DNA of 64,000 bases from Proales similis (GCA_019059635.1 JAGVRJ010000006.1:1116001-1180000), one strand, 5' to 3'; shown: positions 21,078-33,797, counted from the first letter of the stretch. Program-made: numbers and translations. The notes: generated by a model from the sequence alone, not told the origin.

Positions 21078-24000
21078 TTATTTTTTATTGTTTTGGACGC
21101 GTTCTTTTCGTTTAGCATTGACCAATTTAACGACTTGTTTCAACTTGTTACGAGCATATTCGGCATTGGCCGCTGACGAGCTGCTGAACGTATCGGTCAG
21201 TGGCGACTTTGACTCTAACTGTTGACTACATTCGCCCTCGTCCGGCTTAAACGCTCAGTTAGAGTGCTTAAAAGATTAATTTTTTGTTCAGCATTAGAAA
21301 CCGGCTTCAATCATGCAATCAGTCAGAAGAGAGAGAGGAAGACGATTGAAATGTAGAAACAATCGGAAAAACGGGCGTCTTAAAAGCTTAGAATAATAAA
21401 ACTCAAATAATTACTTTTGGAACAAATCGATTGTAGATCTCTTCCATTAGAGCCTGCCTGTAAATGACTGGTGAAATAAAAAAGAATTTCGGACGAGAGA
21501 ATTCAAGTCTTACTTGGCCTGCAGTCCTCCGCCTGGAGGCAGGTCATCCCAGCTCTCTTGCGACAAGATGCTCATCACTTGTGAAAATTCAAGCTTTGAA
21601 TCGCTGCTTTCAACCAGCTCTTTAAACGTTTGATGTTGAGAAAAATAATTAAAATTCAGATTGGACAAAAGGTTAAACTGGCTTAGACAAAACATTTTGA
21701 CTAGATAAATCAAACAATAAAGTTACAGGGGTTAGAAGACAACATTAACAGGCTTTTGAAAAAGCAACATGCTGACTCAACAACTTGAACAAGTCGCTTC
21801 CCATTTATCAAATATTTTTATTAATTTATTCTTTTTCAGCACTTTTGAATGATGTTTGAGTCTTTATGATGATGCCAGCTCGTTCAATAGCTTTTTTTTG
21901 CAAGTGTATGTGTGTGTGGATGTGTTGGTTTTTGTTTTCTTTTCGGTTCGTGACGTAAAAGAAAGAGAAAAACAAAAATTTAATAAAATAATAGAAAATA
22001 GAGAAGGATGGAAACTGAGAAAGGAAAGTAGAGGAGTGAAAAAAGCTATAAAGAGACATAAAGAGAGAGTAGGAAGTGTGATGGAAATAAGATGGATATT
22101 GAATATGTGAGAAATAAAGAGGAAATCATAAGCGACGGCAGCTACAGTGGTCGAAAGTGAAGCTCTGGGAAATAAAAAAATAGGAAAAGTTGAAGCAAAG
22201 CATTCAGGATTGTTTAATGTAGCCAGCAAATAACATTAAAGTGAATGCCATTCTGCTCTATTGACGGAAGATAGAACTAAGAAATAGCTAGCGGCTTTGT
22301 TCGCTAGAATGATGAAGAGCGTGATGAGAAATGTTCAACAAACAAATACGAGGCCGCTTGATTTACGCTCGTCGCAATCTAATCTTGCAGTTAAGGAGGC
22401 CGTGTTCAAGCCCAAGTAGGTATAGGATGATGACGATGATGCTAGATTGATTTAGGACCGTCGATGGTTAATTGCTCTCTGACATCTCTGCATCGATTTG
22501 CTCGCTCTCTATATTAAAACAAAGTCAGTCGTCGTGCCATAGTTGAAGAAGAAGATTCAAGAAAAAATTATGCAGTCTACTGTGATGTTGACATGATTTT
22601 CAAAGCGGATGTTTTCAATTTAGTGATAAAATTCAAACGGAAAAGAAAAGAATGATGGCAGAGTGCAAAAAGCCAACAGAATCCATTTTAGCCTAAGTCT
22701 AGAGTAGGAAGTCTGAGCCAAACATGCAACTGGTACTTGTGAATTGATTGTTTAAATCAAAGTGTTAGTAGAGTTAAACAAGGCGCATGCCCTGCCAACA
22801 GGACCAAGGTTTGTGTTGTTAAACGACTGGCGAGAGGAGTTATTGCTTGTGAAAATCATAGACCATTGGAAGAGGAGGGAAGAAAAGAATAAAATAAAAC
22901 GAACAACGAAAAGAACAAGGTCACGAATGATTGAACGAACGAACGAACGCATATATGTAGTAGTAGCACGACAACAATATACTCAACCTCTTATTTTATT
23001 TTCGATCTTTTCGTTGCAACTATTCTCTCTCTCAACCTCGGCCGGCTCTATTTGAGGCGCAGCAGGGAATGAAACAATGATAAGACTCATGTTGTCTCGG
23101 CTTCCCTTTAATTGAATTCATCTCATTAGTTTACGGTTCGCGGCAATCAGCTGGGTTCAGTGTTGAAATTCTCACCTTGTTTAGACATGTGTCGAGTATG
23201 TCGTTGCTGATCCTAACCAAATCATCGGTTACTCTCAGTCGTGAATGAATGTATTCCCTAAGGTCTTCGTTGCTCATTACATCCCAAATACCGTCGCAAG
23301 CCAACACCACATACTGATCCTTGACTGGATCGCGTCTGCGTACAAAAATTTCGGGTTCGGGCGAGACGAGCTGTTCGCAAGGACCTCGGCCTTCCACGTT
23401 TTTATATTCATAGTCGCCAAGGGCTCGAGAAACAGCCAGCGAGCCATTCACTCGCTGAATCATAACCGAGCCTCCTGCGTTTTGGATTCTCTCTCGTTCG
23501 GGCGGATTCATGGGCTTGTGATCGTTGGTACCCATCACTACTTCATCACCGCTAACAAGAATAGCTCTCGAATCGCCACAATTGATCAAGTAGATATGCG
23601 TCGGGCTGATTAGAGTGGCGACCGCTGTAGAACCACTCTTGTCTTCACCTCTTTCGAACTCGGGCAGTTTGCGAAGCTTTTCGTCCAACTCAAGGAATCC
23701 CTTTCTAATGGCGACCTTCAAGCGGTCGACAAGCGCGTCTGATTCGGCGACCGATTCTGACTTTGTTTCGTTGCTTGCTGCTTGGCTCGAGTTAAGGCTG
23801 CTGTTGTTGTTGTCATCACTTGATAGATCGGTTTTTTCGGTCGCTACTGAGTCCGCTGTGGCCTGCGAGGTGCTATCTGATTTAGCTTGTGTGTTAATTT
23901 CGATTTTCTCCGAGTCGAGTGCTGCGAGCTCGTCGAATAGCTTCGGATCGGCGTCGAGTATGCTTAAGAGTAGATCTTTTGAGGAATATTTGCTGATTGT

Positions 24001-24198
24001 GCCGCCAGCATGACCGTCAAAGACAGCGAAAAACGACCATTTCTCGAGGCCTTTCTTGGGCAGGCCGACCACCGAGCAGTGTGAGTCCTCCATTTCAATG
24101 CGCCAGCCTTGCATGGCGCCAAGTCCGAATCTAACATCGTTGCCTTGGCCGCTTTCGTTCGTCTTATCGGTCTTTGGTTTGTCGAGAAAAGAACCCAT
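21078..24198 (-). CDS. PPM1A: PPM1A/B-type Mg2+/Mn2+-dependent protein phosphatase 2C
   Basis: Exons, high to low: 24198-23176, 23105-22988, 21619-21514, 21457-21415, 21245-21078; 485 aa. Catalytic PP2C motifs are all present: [35 protein letters not shown]...[23 protein letters not shown], and GSRDNMS, which opens the second exon after a phase-0 intron. The metal-binding aspartates in these motifs are intact. A Ser/Asn-rich insert of about 60 residues sits in the N-terminal half. After a 1,368-bp intron the small downstream exons encode the PPM1A/B-specific C-terminal domain ([20 protein letters not shown], then YNRFVPK), equivalent to human LPPGGEL...YNRLNPY. The enzyme removes Ser/Thr phosphates from stress-MAPK, Smad and similar substrates. 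The donor at 22987 (GTTGAG) is weak. Read without splicing, the 3' exons would be mistaken for a separate small gene. Confidence 0.9.
21620..22987 (-). other. Long intron of the PP2C gene (1,368 bp)
   Basis: About twenty times the usual intron length here. The plus-strand sequence is purine-rich and AT-rich, with short GAAC/GAAA repeats (about 22930-22950). No nested gene recognised; it could hold regulatory sites. Confidence 0.55.
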
Positions 24199-24410
24199 TT
24201 ATCGATTTGGTTCGCTCGCTTGTTCACTAGGCCTAGTTTAGCTGTTTGAAAGTGCTCGAGGCGGCTAACAGATTTGCCAAATGAGCTGTCAAATCTAAAA
24301 TGTTTAGTTCAATTGAGTTGAATCGAATTTAGAGCATGTCGTAAATTTCGTCAGCGCATACTGAAAATGAAGTGAAAATTAGAAAAATGAACTCGTTCAT
24401 AAATGCGCGA

Positions 24411-24429
24411 ACACACACACACACACACA
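24411..24429. repeat. (AC)n microsatellite
   Basis: Uninterrupted AC dinucleotides. Confidence 0.85.
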
Positions 24430-24998
24430 AGCAAACTGCACATAAGGCAAGCAGACTCAACTGAGCCAATTTGGTGGGTCGACCGTCCAATAGATTAAGA
24501 GTGAATGACTGCTCGCTTGAGCGAAAAAAGACTAGAGTCCGCTCACGATCGAAACTTAATTCATGATTGCACTCATTCGCATCGCGGTTGGGAATGGACG
24601 CTTTTTTGACTTGCGCGGTCATCAGTAACCAAGTCAGACAGAGAAAGGTCTAAAGATCAGAGTAATATTGCAGCGAACATGAATGAGACGCAAGCGAAAC
24701 AACGAAATATTCCGTGAATAAACAGATGAAGAAATAGAAACGACGTCATTAGTTATCAATGGCTCAAGACGAGTCTGGCTCGCCGCTTCAAGCGAATCCA
24801 AAATTATGAATACGATATGAATATTATTACAAGAAAGATTGGCTTGATTATATAATCGAGAAGTTGTAGTGAATAAGGCGCTCATAGTCGATTGGAGTCG
24901 GAAGCCGCCTTGACGACGGCTCAGTTTCACCCTGTGTTGTAGCTTCAGTATTATTTTACGCTATTCCAACCAATTTAACGACCAGCAGGTCTTTTGCT

Positions 24999-25038
24999 TG
25001 TGTGAGCGTGTGTGTGTGTGAGTTTGTGTGTGTGTGTA
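24999..25038. repeat. (GT)n microsatellite, interrupted
   Basis: Two GT runs separated by AGTTT. Confidence 0.8.
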
Positions 25039-25314
25039 TAAATGATCTTGTTTTTTTGTAAAGACACATATTGTCGCCATCTTGGACCGGCTTTAATAGT
25101 TGAGAGTGCACCAGGCCAAGTAAATTGGTTCTTTTTTTTTGCGATGAGTCATAATGCTTGATACCTGGACGGGCAGGAAAAGTGCGATCAGTGCACAATA
25201 CATTGATCAAGTAGGAGGAAAACGGTCTGATTGACAAGAATTGATGGTGAATAGGCAAAGCCAGAAGAAATAAAGCGACCAAAACATCACACATAAATAA
25301 GAATATTTTGATTG

Positions 25315-25332
25315 AATAATAATAATAATAAT
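25315..25332. repeat. (AAT)n microsatellite
   Basis: Six consecutive AAT units. Confidence 0.8.
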
Positions 25333-26429
25333 CCCGCAAAGCTCTGAAGAAGAGAATTCAGCAAGGAGCCCTAAATGACGAAGAAATTTTCAGATTCCAA
25401 TGTAGGTGCTCTATTTGCAAATTATAAATTCTTGAAATTATGTTGGACGCAACAAACTCGCTTGAACCTGAGCGCCTGAGAGCGTACGTATGCAAGAGCA
25501 AGCAAATAATAATCGGAGAATAAAAAATTAAAATGCTCGATTTAGAAGTGTGTGCATGCCGGTGCATTTCGATTATGCAAGTCAAAGCGGCTTTCATGCT
25601 GTGGCGGCGGCGAATTAAATTAGATGGCAGGCATTGAAAGCATAATAGACAGCTTGATCATAATTTGAAGCCGTTTGTCTTCATTACTGTCTTGCTGCTT
25701 GGTGTGTGAAATTTTCAGTGTGAACGCTTGTTTGTAATCGCTCCTAATTCAGTCGACTCGAAGCTGCCCTTCAGCTATTTTCTGTTGGCTCGCGTTCGCT
25801 TGAGCTTCCAAGTGTGCCAATAAGTGCTAATGAGTGTGTGCATTCAACGTTAAAAACAGTCGGTCCGTCTCCAGTATTTATTGATTTTTGCTCATCAAAG
25901 CCGTCATTATTCGCCATACAAAACTGCGGCCGCATAATAATCGGCCATCGACAGACCGGCATCGGCAATAAACAATCGGCTTCCAAGATCATGAGAACCT
26001 GTTAGAGATTGCTCTTGCTTATCGAACTTCTCAAGTTTTTGATGCAGAAGTAAAAGGAATTGATTTCGTCAGAGCGATTCAGGCCTCCAGAATCGTGTTG
26101 TTTAGCTGGCACTTGAGCATTTAGAAATAGAAATTTGGCAAGCTTGAGCCGATTATCTTTTTTCGGCCAATTTCGGATCAAAACTAATTTAGATTCGAAC
26201 GCACATCAGCTGAGTCGAGCTTTAACCAACACAAGACTCTTTTACAAACATGACCTTTTTGGAAATAAACGCCTAAATGCTAAGACCAATCGTTGCTTAC
26301 ATTTAGCTCTTTTGGTCCGAAAACAAAAGCAACTTCAAGTTTTTTTTTTATTAAAACGAATCGTATAATTTACATGTATAGCTCTAACTGCTGCAATTTT
26401 TGACGCTGTTGATATAATATTTATCAAGT

Positions 26430-27947
26430 CTAAACTGAGCCTGAATGCACCGGGATCCAGTTGTTCTGGCAAAGTTAAAGGAGAAATTAAACGCCGGGCT
26501 TCATCTGGCTTCAATCTTACTTTTCTGATATTGAGCAGGTCTAGTAGCAGAAATCGAATCCTAAACGAGATTAACCCGGTGGCCTTGACTAGCTGTTCAA
26601 AGTATGCGTAGGTGGCTTCGATGTTTACTCTCTGCTCGAGGCGCGAGTCCAAAACACTGCCTGAACGCATCAAGAGCAAAACCAAGAATTCAATAAGCAG
26701 CTCGTCAGGCCGCTGCTTCTCTTTAATCAACTTGAGCATCCTCTGGCTGCTGTTCAGGATAATCTTGCTGCTGATCAAGTGAAGTTTGTGAAGTTCGCCC
26801 AGAAATCTACGAGTCGCGCGTTCAGTTCATCCTCAATCACTTCAATTGTTATCTGTGCAGTTCAACCTGAAAAAGTTCATACAATCGATTTTCTCGCGTT
26901 TCTTCGGCGCCGAAATGATGGATTCGAATTCGAGCTGTAGGCTCTGCCTGAAGCAGGCATCCAGTCGATTTGGACCATTATTTTGCTCCTTTGCGAACTA
27001 GAACCAGGAAAAGTAGATTTTTAGACCGATTCGAGTTGACAATCAGCAATCACTTGCCTCGAAAAGTTGCTGAATAAAAGCGGCCAGCAGAGGCAACAGC
27101 TTGGTGTTGACCAAAGCCTAAATGGCAGAAACTGTGAACAAATTGTTTTCTGCCCATCACGGCAAACGGCAACGATCTCGTTACGTTTTTTATGAGTAAG
27201 TCGCTCACTTGGTCCATTCGATTTGTTAAATGAGGTAGTGATTCGATCGCAATCTGTCGAGCCATGTCTTTATAGTTTTGTAAAACAATCTTGTTCAGAT
27301 TGGATCTCAATTGGCGCAAATGTTGTTCTTTAGCAAAACAGAATCGGTCATCGATTGGTGAGGCAAAGTAGATGAGATATGAAAACCTTCAAGGTCAGAC
27401 GACAGAGCGCTGCAAGGTTGCTCTTTTTCGTCTGATTCGATTTTTTCCGTCTCAGCAACTTGGCTGATCGACTCATTCTGACTCCAGTCAATTCTGTCCG
27501 CGTGGGAGGTGACGATTTGGCCAAAACTGGCACATTCTGAATGAAGTTGTTCCACATTCCCAAACTCCACTCTGAACTAATAAATCGAACCAAAGCGAAT
27601 GAATGATTTGGATTTCTTTGTGATTATGGCCAAGTTTTAATTACCAATTGCAGATCTTGCCGACTCAATGTTGTTCTGTGGCGCACAATCAGGCTTAAAA
27701 TCGATTCGAATCAAACTGAGAGAACCTACTCTTGTCTCAGTCTGAGTAGTTGATCGTCTTTCTCACGTTTGGCTAACTTGAGAAGTTCTTCCTCTCGATT
27801 TTGAATGATTTCAATTATTCTATCGAACTCCGATTTGATTTTTTCAATCTCATTCGAATGGTTTTGTTCAATCAGCTGAATGGTGTCTGAAATCTGAGAG
27901 GACATCGCACACGCGGTCAAATCGCCATCCGATCCGGCTTCAAGCAT
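26430..27947 (-). CDS. Small coiled-coil / MIF4G-domain protein (eIF4G-like)
   Basis: Eight exons, high to low: 27947-27730, 27693-27645, 27576-27387, 27327-27209, 27117-27058, 26997-26867, 26806-26521, 26465-26430; 362 aa, all phases consistent. Residues about 20-90 form a charged coiled coil (NEIEKIKSEFDRIIEIIQNR). The C-terminal half is a divergent MIF4G HEAT domain: RFLGELHKLHLISSKI matches the RF(I/L)GEL signature, and YFEQLVKA...SFRIRFLLLDLLNIRK plus NNWIPVHSG matches the eIF4G end (SRIRFMLQDVLDLR..NWVPRR). It lacks the eIF4E site, MA3 and W2 domains of full eIF4G, so it may be a translation or mRNA-binding adaptor of the MIF4GD/PAIP1/CTIF kind. The intron after exon 5 is GC-AG. Without the last 55-bp intron the frame runs on to 26335 and loses the conserved NNW ending. 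Confidence 0.75.
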
Positions 27948-28605
27948 TTTCCTTTCTTTTCACCGAAGTCGAGCGAATTCCGATGTGGCAGAGAGCTTTA
28001 TGAAATTCGGGCAATTTTATGCATTGTTAGCTAACTTCTACTTTGGTAATTGTGGCCAAGTTGCGCAATAACCCACAAAAAGTGGACTGTTATGCTATCA
28101 GCTAACCACAGAGCTTAGACCGATTCGAGGTCATTTTTACTCGCAACAAAGAAAGCAAGAGCGAAGGTTGCTGAAAAAGGGCGCGAGACAATCAATCAAT
28201 AAAATTGAACAGGGATCACACAGTTCGTTAGACCAAACTCGACAATGCGCCGACAACCAATAGTGATCAAATTGACAAGAAGACAATTATGTGGTCACTG
28301 TGCGGTCGTACTTGCTTGGAAACCAGCCGTTCACTGAGAAAAGCGCGATGAACTTTTCTCCTCTGCAACCGATCGTGGATGGAAATAAAGTGCACGATTG
28401 TGTGCACGAATTCAAAGTGCAAGCTAGTTTTCAAAGGAAATTAAAAAAAAAAGAAACCAAACTGCCACGATCGGAAGCGATAAATGCCAACTGTTTTCCT
28501 TTCATTGGTTACCTACACTCTTAGATCAAATTGATGGTGCTTGCGAGGCATTTTAAGCCTTTGCCAACCAATCGAGCTTTACTCATCGTTTTCGATTAAT
28601 GAACG
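27948..28605. promoter_or_regulatory. Divergent upstream region of the MIF4G gene and BORA
   Basis: 658 bp between two divergent genes. No motif stands out; it presumably carries both promoters. Confidence 0.4.
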
Positions 28606-31162
28606 ATGTCAGCTAGCGGACAGAAGCAAGCCAGCAATGGCGTCAAAAGCCAAGTTACCGCATTTACAAGTACATTCAGTTTGAATTTAAACCAGCGTAC
28701 AATGAGCTGCAGCAGTACAAGCAGCATAAGCGTTGTCGACGAGAATCGTTCACAAGTGCCTGTCAACCCGTTCGAGGAGTCAAACAGATATCGCCTCGAA
28801 CAGTCCGTGCTAAGTCCGAACCTCTTTCACGTGGCCAGCACCTCAACGCCAGAGGTTGTTGTTTAAACGTTTTAGCTGAAATTCGTTAAATCGCTTATGC
28901 CGTCGACTTTAAAGAGAGAAAAGACGTCAATTTGGAATATAGACCAGCGCGCTGTTCTCTACCCGGCTGACATACCGATCGACGAAAACAGTCTAATGGC
29001 CCAGCAGATGAAGTAAGCATTTAGCTGAACAGGCAAAGTGGACTGAAAAGCTGAACTCTTGCTCGAAAAAAAGCGATCAAAAGCTGAGCAAACAAGTGAG
29101 CGCCGCGGTCGAGGCGTTTTGGTCACAGAACAAGATAATAATCGAATCGCCGCTCACAAATAGCTCGAGCGGCAGTGCGATTCGTGCAAAACTTGCAACC
29201 AGTACCACAGCCAATGCATTCATGAGTGGAAGCGGACGAAAAATGGCAACAACCAGCAGCAGCTGCAGTAGCGGCTTCACATCGTCGCTTGTTTCGTCCG
29301 TAAAGCGACAAGAGATGGCCCATCATTCGCCCTACTCGATCCTGGCCAAGAAAGTAGCCAAAATCGACCAAAGTAAGCATCGAGCGTTGATCTAAGCTAA
29401 TAGACCGCAGCTCTAACCCAGCAAACGAACAAATCTCATAGGCTGTCAGACTGTCTTGAGCATTCCGATTGATTTCGATTTGGCTCAAATAGAAGGACTG
29501 AAGCAGTTTCTAAAGCCCATAAGCGAAGACGAGGCAAACGCCAGCAAGCAGCAGCTGAACGGCTCTATTCGCAAAAAGCTTTTCGAACACGATTCGCCGC
29601 GACCAAATGCTCGGCCACGATCGTTTGACGATTGGGCCGACTCGTTTGAGAGCGATGAGCACCAGTTCGCCTCGAGCCCATACGACAAGCTTATCATGCA
29701 CGACATTGGTGAGCCGTTGGACGACAGCGTGTTTGAGAGCGAGAGGCCTCGATCGCCGGGACTGTCGCCGCTGCCGACTACTCCGATAAAGAAAAACGCC
29801 GTTCGGCATATAACACACAATCTGAACAGTGATGAAAAGGCAGCCAAGCCAAACAGCGAGATGGGCTCGCCGGCTTTGTCGCCAATCAAGCTCAACATGA
29901 ACGAGAGTGACGAAGAGCAGGAAGAGAGCGAGTTTGTATTTGAGGCCAAGCCTAGCGCGCAGTCAAACAACGGCATTCATAATCAGTCCGATCGCTCGGT
30001 AATTCTGATGGAACTCGGAGAGCCGAAGGCGAATTGTGGCACCGCCAAGACAATCGTTGTTATCGAGGACGCTTTCAACAACACATATCAGAACGAGCTG
30101 AACGATGGACAAAAGCCGATAGACGACAGTGTCGACTCGGGCAAGCCGATCAGTCAGTCGCGGTTCGCTGCAAGTCAATTCAACGGAAAGCAATTGGCAG
30201 ATACTTTGATCGAAACAACAGCAAACACATTCAGTCAGATGGATAGCCAAGACACGGGCTATCAAACAACAACGAGCGGACACTGTGGCGCCAACGGCAG
30301 CAGCAATAGTGGCAGCAACAGCAGCGCCATTCAGTCGTTTAATGTGACAAACAATTTCAATGTGAAACGTCCGATGCGCAATTATTCGCTGTCGGACATG
30401 GTCTGCGAGTCGACTTCTACGCCGGTCGAACTGCCCGAGTACGAATTCAACTACGAGAGCGTGGAGAAGTTCAGAGCAGAGAAAGGCTTCAAGAACTATG
30501 TGCGTATAAAAGAGAGTGAGAAGCTAATTAGTCAAAGTGGTGTAGAAGAACGAACGAGCAGCTCGATTGCAATCAGCTCCCTTCACACAATTCAGCCGGT
30601 AGAGTCGTCGACGCCCGAAAAACTGAAACAAGGCCCGAGCAAGTTACTGGCCATTTCAGATGTCAACGGCGGTAAGCGGCCCGGTCCAGTTGGCAAAAGC
30701 TTGATCAAGTCAAAGACAACGCAGTTTATAACTAACGCTGCCGCCAGCCGAGAAACCCTCAAGCGAACTCGTTCAAACAATCTAACTCAAGACGAGCGAG
30801 ACGATGCGTACATGTCGTTTGAATGTAACGAACTATCAAATCATGTGCTTGGCACCAACTTGAATCTTATCAATCGACTCGATTCGAATGCGGCCAATGC
30901 CAAGACCGCTTTGGTATTAAACAAAAAGCAAGAGCTCGACTCGTCCTACATGCAGCATTCGATACTTCAAAGCAAATACACTGCAAGTAGGTTGCTCGCT
31001 CGCCAAGTGAATTCGTTTCATTTCTAGTCTGAACTTTGCGCGTTTTTAGGCGAATATGCTTTGCACATGATTGAGCGGGCCCAGAAAGAGCTCAAAGAAT
31101 CGTACAAGTTTGTTAAAGTGTCGGACAACAAAAATAGTAATGAGAATCAGCAGCCGTCGTGA
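28606..31162 (+). CDS. BORA: Bora, activator of Aurora A / PLK1
   Basis: Exons 28606-28854, 28915-29012, 29074-29372, 29442-30986 and 31050-31162; 767 aa. The conserved N-terminal region is spread over four exons: VNPFEESNRYRLEQSVLSPN, SIWNIDQRAVLYPADIPID, AAVEAFWSQNKIIIESP and SCQTVLSIPIDFDL, in the same order as vertebrate Bora (NPFE..., WSIDQ.A...P.EID, FF....IVPSP, CQTLLSLPVDF). The rest is a long Ser/Asn-rich, disordered tail with many SP/TP sites, such as RPRSPGLSPLPTTPIKK, fitting Cdk and Plk phosphorylation. Bora binds PLK1 and lets Aurora A phosphorylate its T-loop at mitotic entry. The acceptor at 29073 lies in a purine run and was chosen by phase and homology. The short exon 5 ends in a charged helix. 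Confidence 0.93.
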
Positions 31163-32324
31163 ACCAACTAGCCGACTCGCCTGCGTCAGTCGACGTCTAA
31201 CTCGTGCCCAGACAATATCTCTAAGCATTGGATTCGTCGAACGATGACTGTTCACTTTACTATTGCCACCATCACTTGGAATTCTTCTCCTACCCTATTA
31301 CATTCAATTTTTGTCTTGATTTTCTATTTGTTTATCTTCTATTCATTCACTCTGCTCATTCTATCTATTCATTGTTGTATCTAGTTTCTATTCACTTTAC
31401 TTTATTTACACTCAAAATAATCAAATCGACTCAAATCGACCAGTCATTCGTGACTAAACTACAGACAAGGCCAGAGTGACTCTTCTCTTCTTATGCACTT
31501 GCCGTCATCATTCCAAACTCGTCTATCGGCTAAATTTCATAGTCTCAAACCAAACTCGCCTCGACCTGTCAAAATTGAGAAATTTTAACAAGTCTAGCGC
31601 TCGACTGACCAGCACTAGCGAGAGAGCTCGCTCGCTTCTGGCTGTCCAGTTCGAGGCTTCACGCACCTGTCGAGCTATGATTCAATTTTGAAAAGTTCTA
31701 ACGGCTCTTTCACCGGCACGCAAACAGTTTGTTCGTGCGGTCCATTGATAAATAGGTCATTTCCACATGTGCGCATCATCTCTCGTTGCCTTGTCATTGG
31801 TCTTCTCTGTTAACTTATTTATTTTACCTCAATCCTGAGTCGTGTCTTCTTTTGCTCTATTCTTTATTTCCCTATACTCTCTATGCTAATCACTCTCTCT
31901 CTCTCTCTCTGCCTCTCTTTCATTCACTTCTTGTCTGTCCCTTTTTTGTCGCTATTTTCTCTGCCTGTCCAATATCCTTCAGTCTCTAGTTTGATGGATT
32001 CGTTCAATATTAAATTACAAATGGACTTGGAATTTTGCAATAAATCTCTGTGTTGTGTATGAACATCGTCACTCTTCTTTTCTCAGGAAGAAGGAGAAGA
32101 AGCATGGTTGCATTCCAAACAGTTGAGCTACTCATGACTAGCTTGGTTACTCAAAAACACAGCAACCGACGTTAGAATGTAGCTGCAGAAACTAAAGACC
32201 GAGTAAAAGGCCTTCCAACAAACACTGCCTCTCATGATTTTCATAAATTATTTGCCTTCAACTGTGCACATACAGAGAGTGATCACAACTTTGCAAAGGC
32301 CGTATAATTATTCTTCGATCATTG
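31163..32324. other. BORA 3' UTR and OMA1 upstream region
   Basis: Pyrimidine-rich, with (TC)n at 31891-31910 and an AATAAA at about 32040 that may end BORA. No gene seen. Confidence 0.5.
31891..31910. repeat. (TC)n microsatellite
   Basis: About ten TC units in a pyrimidine-rich tract. Confidence 0.75.
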
Positions 32325-33797
32325 ATGAGCAAGGTTGCATCTTTAGCAGTTGGTCTGCGTCTACAGCCGAGTCTATTGGCAGCTAGAAATAGACCGACAT
32401 GTCCAGCGACTATAAGACAGTTCAGGACTTCGCCTGCAAGGCCAGCGATTCCGCCCCTCTTGTGGTTCATTGTAAAGCCATTCACAAAATTCGGTGCAAT
32501 CATTCTCGGCAGGTGAGACACTTCTCTTTGAGTTGGCGACCTTGATGAATGCTCGATGAGAGTCTTTTGCCAAGGGGCGTGAGAAAGTGGTGGACGGCTC
32601 TACCCCAAGTCAAACGGGACATATTTATCGCTCATTTGAAGAGGAACAAACTTCGATATTTCGGTTTTAGCTTCGGCATGAGCTCGGGCTCTATGCTTTA
32701 CTATCAGGCGCATATTTACGAAACACCGATCACCGGACGCAAGCGATTTCTGCTATTCAACAGTGAGCAACTTGGCGAAATAGAAACAATAGAGAAAGAA
32801 CAGGCAAGTGTTGATAGGTGACCAGAGATTGGTAGCAAACCAGTGACCTTGATTGATAGTTGTTGGCTCAATATGAAAAGAAAATGCTGCCGATCACTTC
32901 AGTCTACTCGCATCGAGCCCTTCGAGTAGCAAATAGGATATTTGAGGGAAACAAGGATCTCGAGCTGGTCACTAACATTGAATGGAAGCTCAAAGTAATC
33001 GATGCCGATGTGATCAATGCGGCAGCGTTCCCGGTTAGTTTGAAAAAGGCAAGAAAGAGCAAATAGCTCTCAATCTAATTTGGATTGTTGCTTTTTGCAG
33101 AGCGGCGATTTGGTGGTGTTCACTGGTCTGCTGGATTTTGTCGAGAACGATGACGAGTTGGCCATAATTATTGCTCATGAGATGTCACACGCGATTCTTC
33201 AACATGCGGCAAGTCAAATTCAACTCTCGCCAGCTAGACAACGCCGACAACACAAAAATGATGGAAATTTATTTTAGGCCGAAGAAATCAGCCATGGACA
33301 GTTGTTCGATGTGTTTTCAATCGCGCTGGTGCTTTTTGTGTGGACTTTGCTCCCGTCCGATTGGATTGCGTTGATTTCACAATATTTGGCGGAGAAATTC
33401 TGCAGGTTCATGTTCACTCTTCCCTACAGCAGGAATCTTGAAAAAGAAGCCGACCAGGTCGGCATGATGCTTGCCGCCAAAGTGAGCAAGAATCCATTTT
33501 CATTTTTTTTTCCAAAATAATTCGAATTGATCGGCTTTGGCAGGCTTGTTTCGACGTACGACACAGCTCCGTGTTCTGGCGTAGGATGGAAGAGTTCGAT
33601 CAGAACAGTGTGCCCGAAATTCTCTCAACTCATCCGGCGAACGAAACACGCGCATTGGATTTAGATGCCATGCTTCCTGAAGTAAGCTGCTTTTTTCCTT
33701 GGCCGTTTCCATCCTTTCGGCTTTAAAGTTTGCATTCGAACTTGAAGATGCTGAAATTAAGAGACAAATGCAACTGCAGACCATTGCCAAGACTTGA
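32325..33797 (+). CDS. OMA1: OMA1, mitochondrial inner-membrane zinc metallopeptidase
   Basis: Seven exons: 32325-32512, 32575-32803, 32860-33033, 33101-33208, 33278-33481, 33544-33681, 33729-33797; 369 aa (human 524). The start is Arg/Ser-rich with no acidic residue, typical of a mitochondrial presequence, and contains RQFRTSPARPA as in OMA1. The M48 zinc site HEMSHAILQH is complete (His, Glu, His), and the third ligand lies in NLEKEADQVGMMLAA. GRKRFLLFNSEQLGEIE and VFWRRMEEF also match OMA1. It cleaves OPA1 and DELE1 in the inner membrane when membrane potential falls. Introns 2 and 4 begin with GC (donors CAG/GCAAGT and GCG/GCAAGT); reading them as GT introns breaks the frame. A hydrophobic segment (IALVLFVWTLL) follows the active site. 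Confidence 0.93.

Larger units (their letters stand above)
24199..26429. other. 2.2 kb gene-free region upstream of the PP2C gene
   Basis: Contains (AC)n at 24411-24429, a broken (GT)n at about 24999-25038 and (AAT)n at 25315-25332. Several minus-strand open frames of 60-130 codons are present without domains or splice support. It probably holds the PP2C promoter, and possibly unread 5' UTR exons. Confidence 0.45.

Noticed and set aside
21510-21713. Small independent gene suggested by the frame containing [12 protein letters not shown]
   Set aside because: It is the PPM1A/B C-terminal domain and joins in frame to the phosphatase exons.
24329-25597. Minus-strand frames around the AC and GT microsatellites
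   Set aside because: They owe their openness to simple repeats and encode HTH/TVC-rich strings without domain features.
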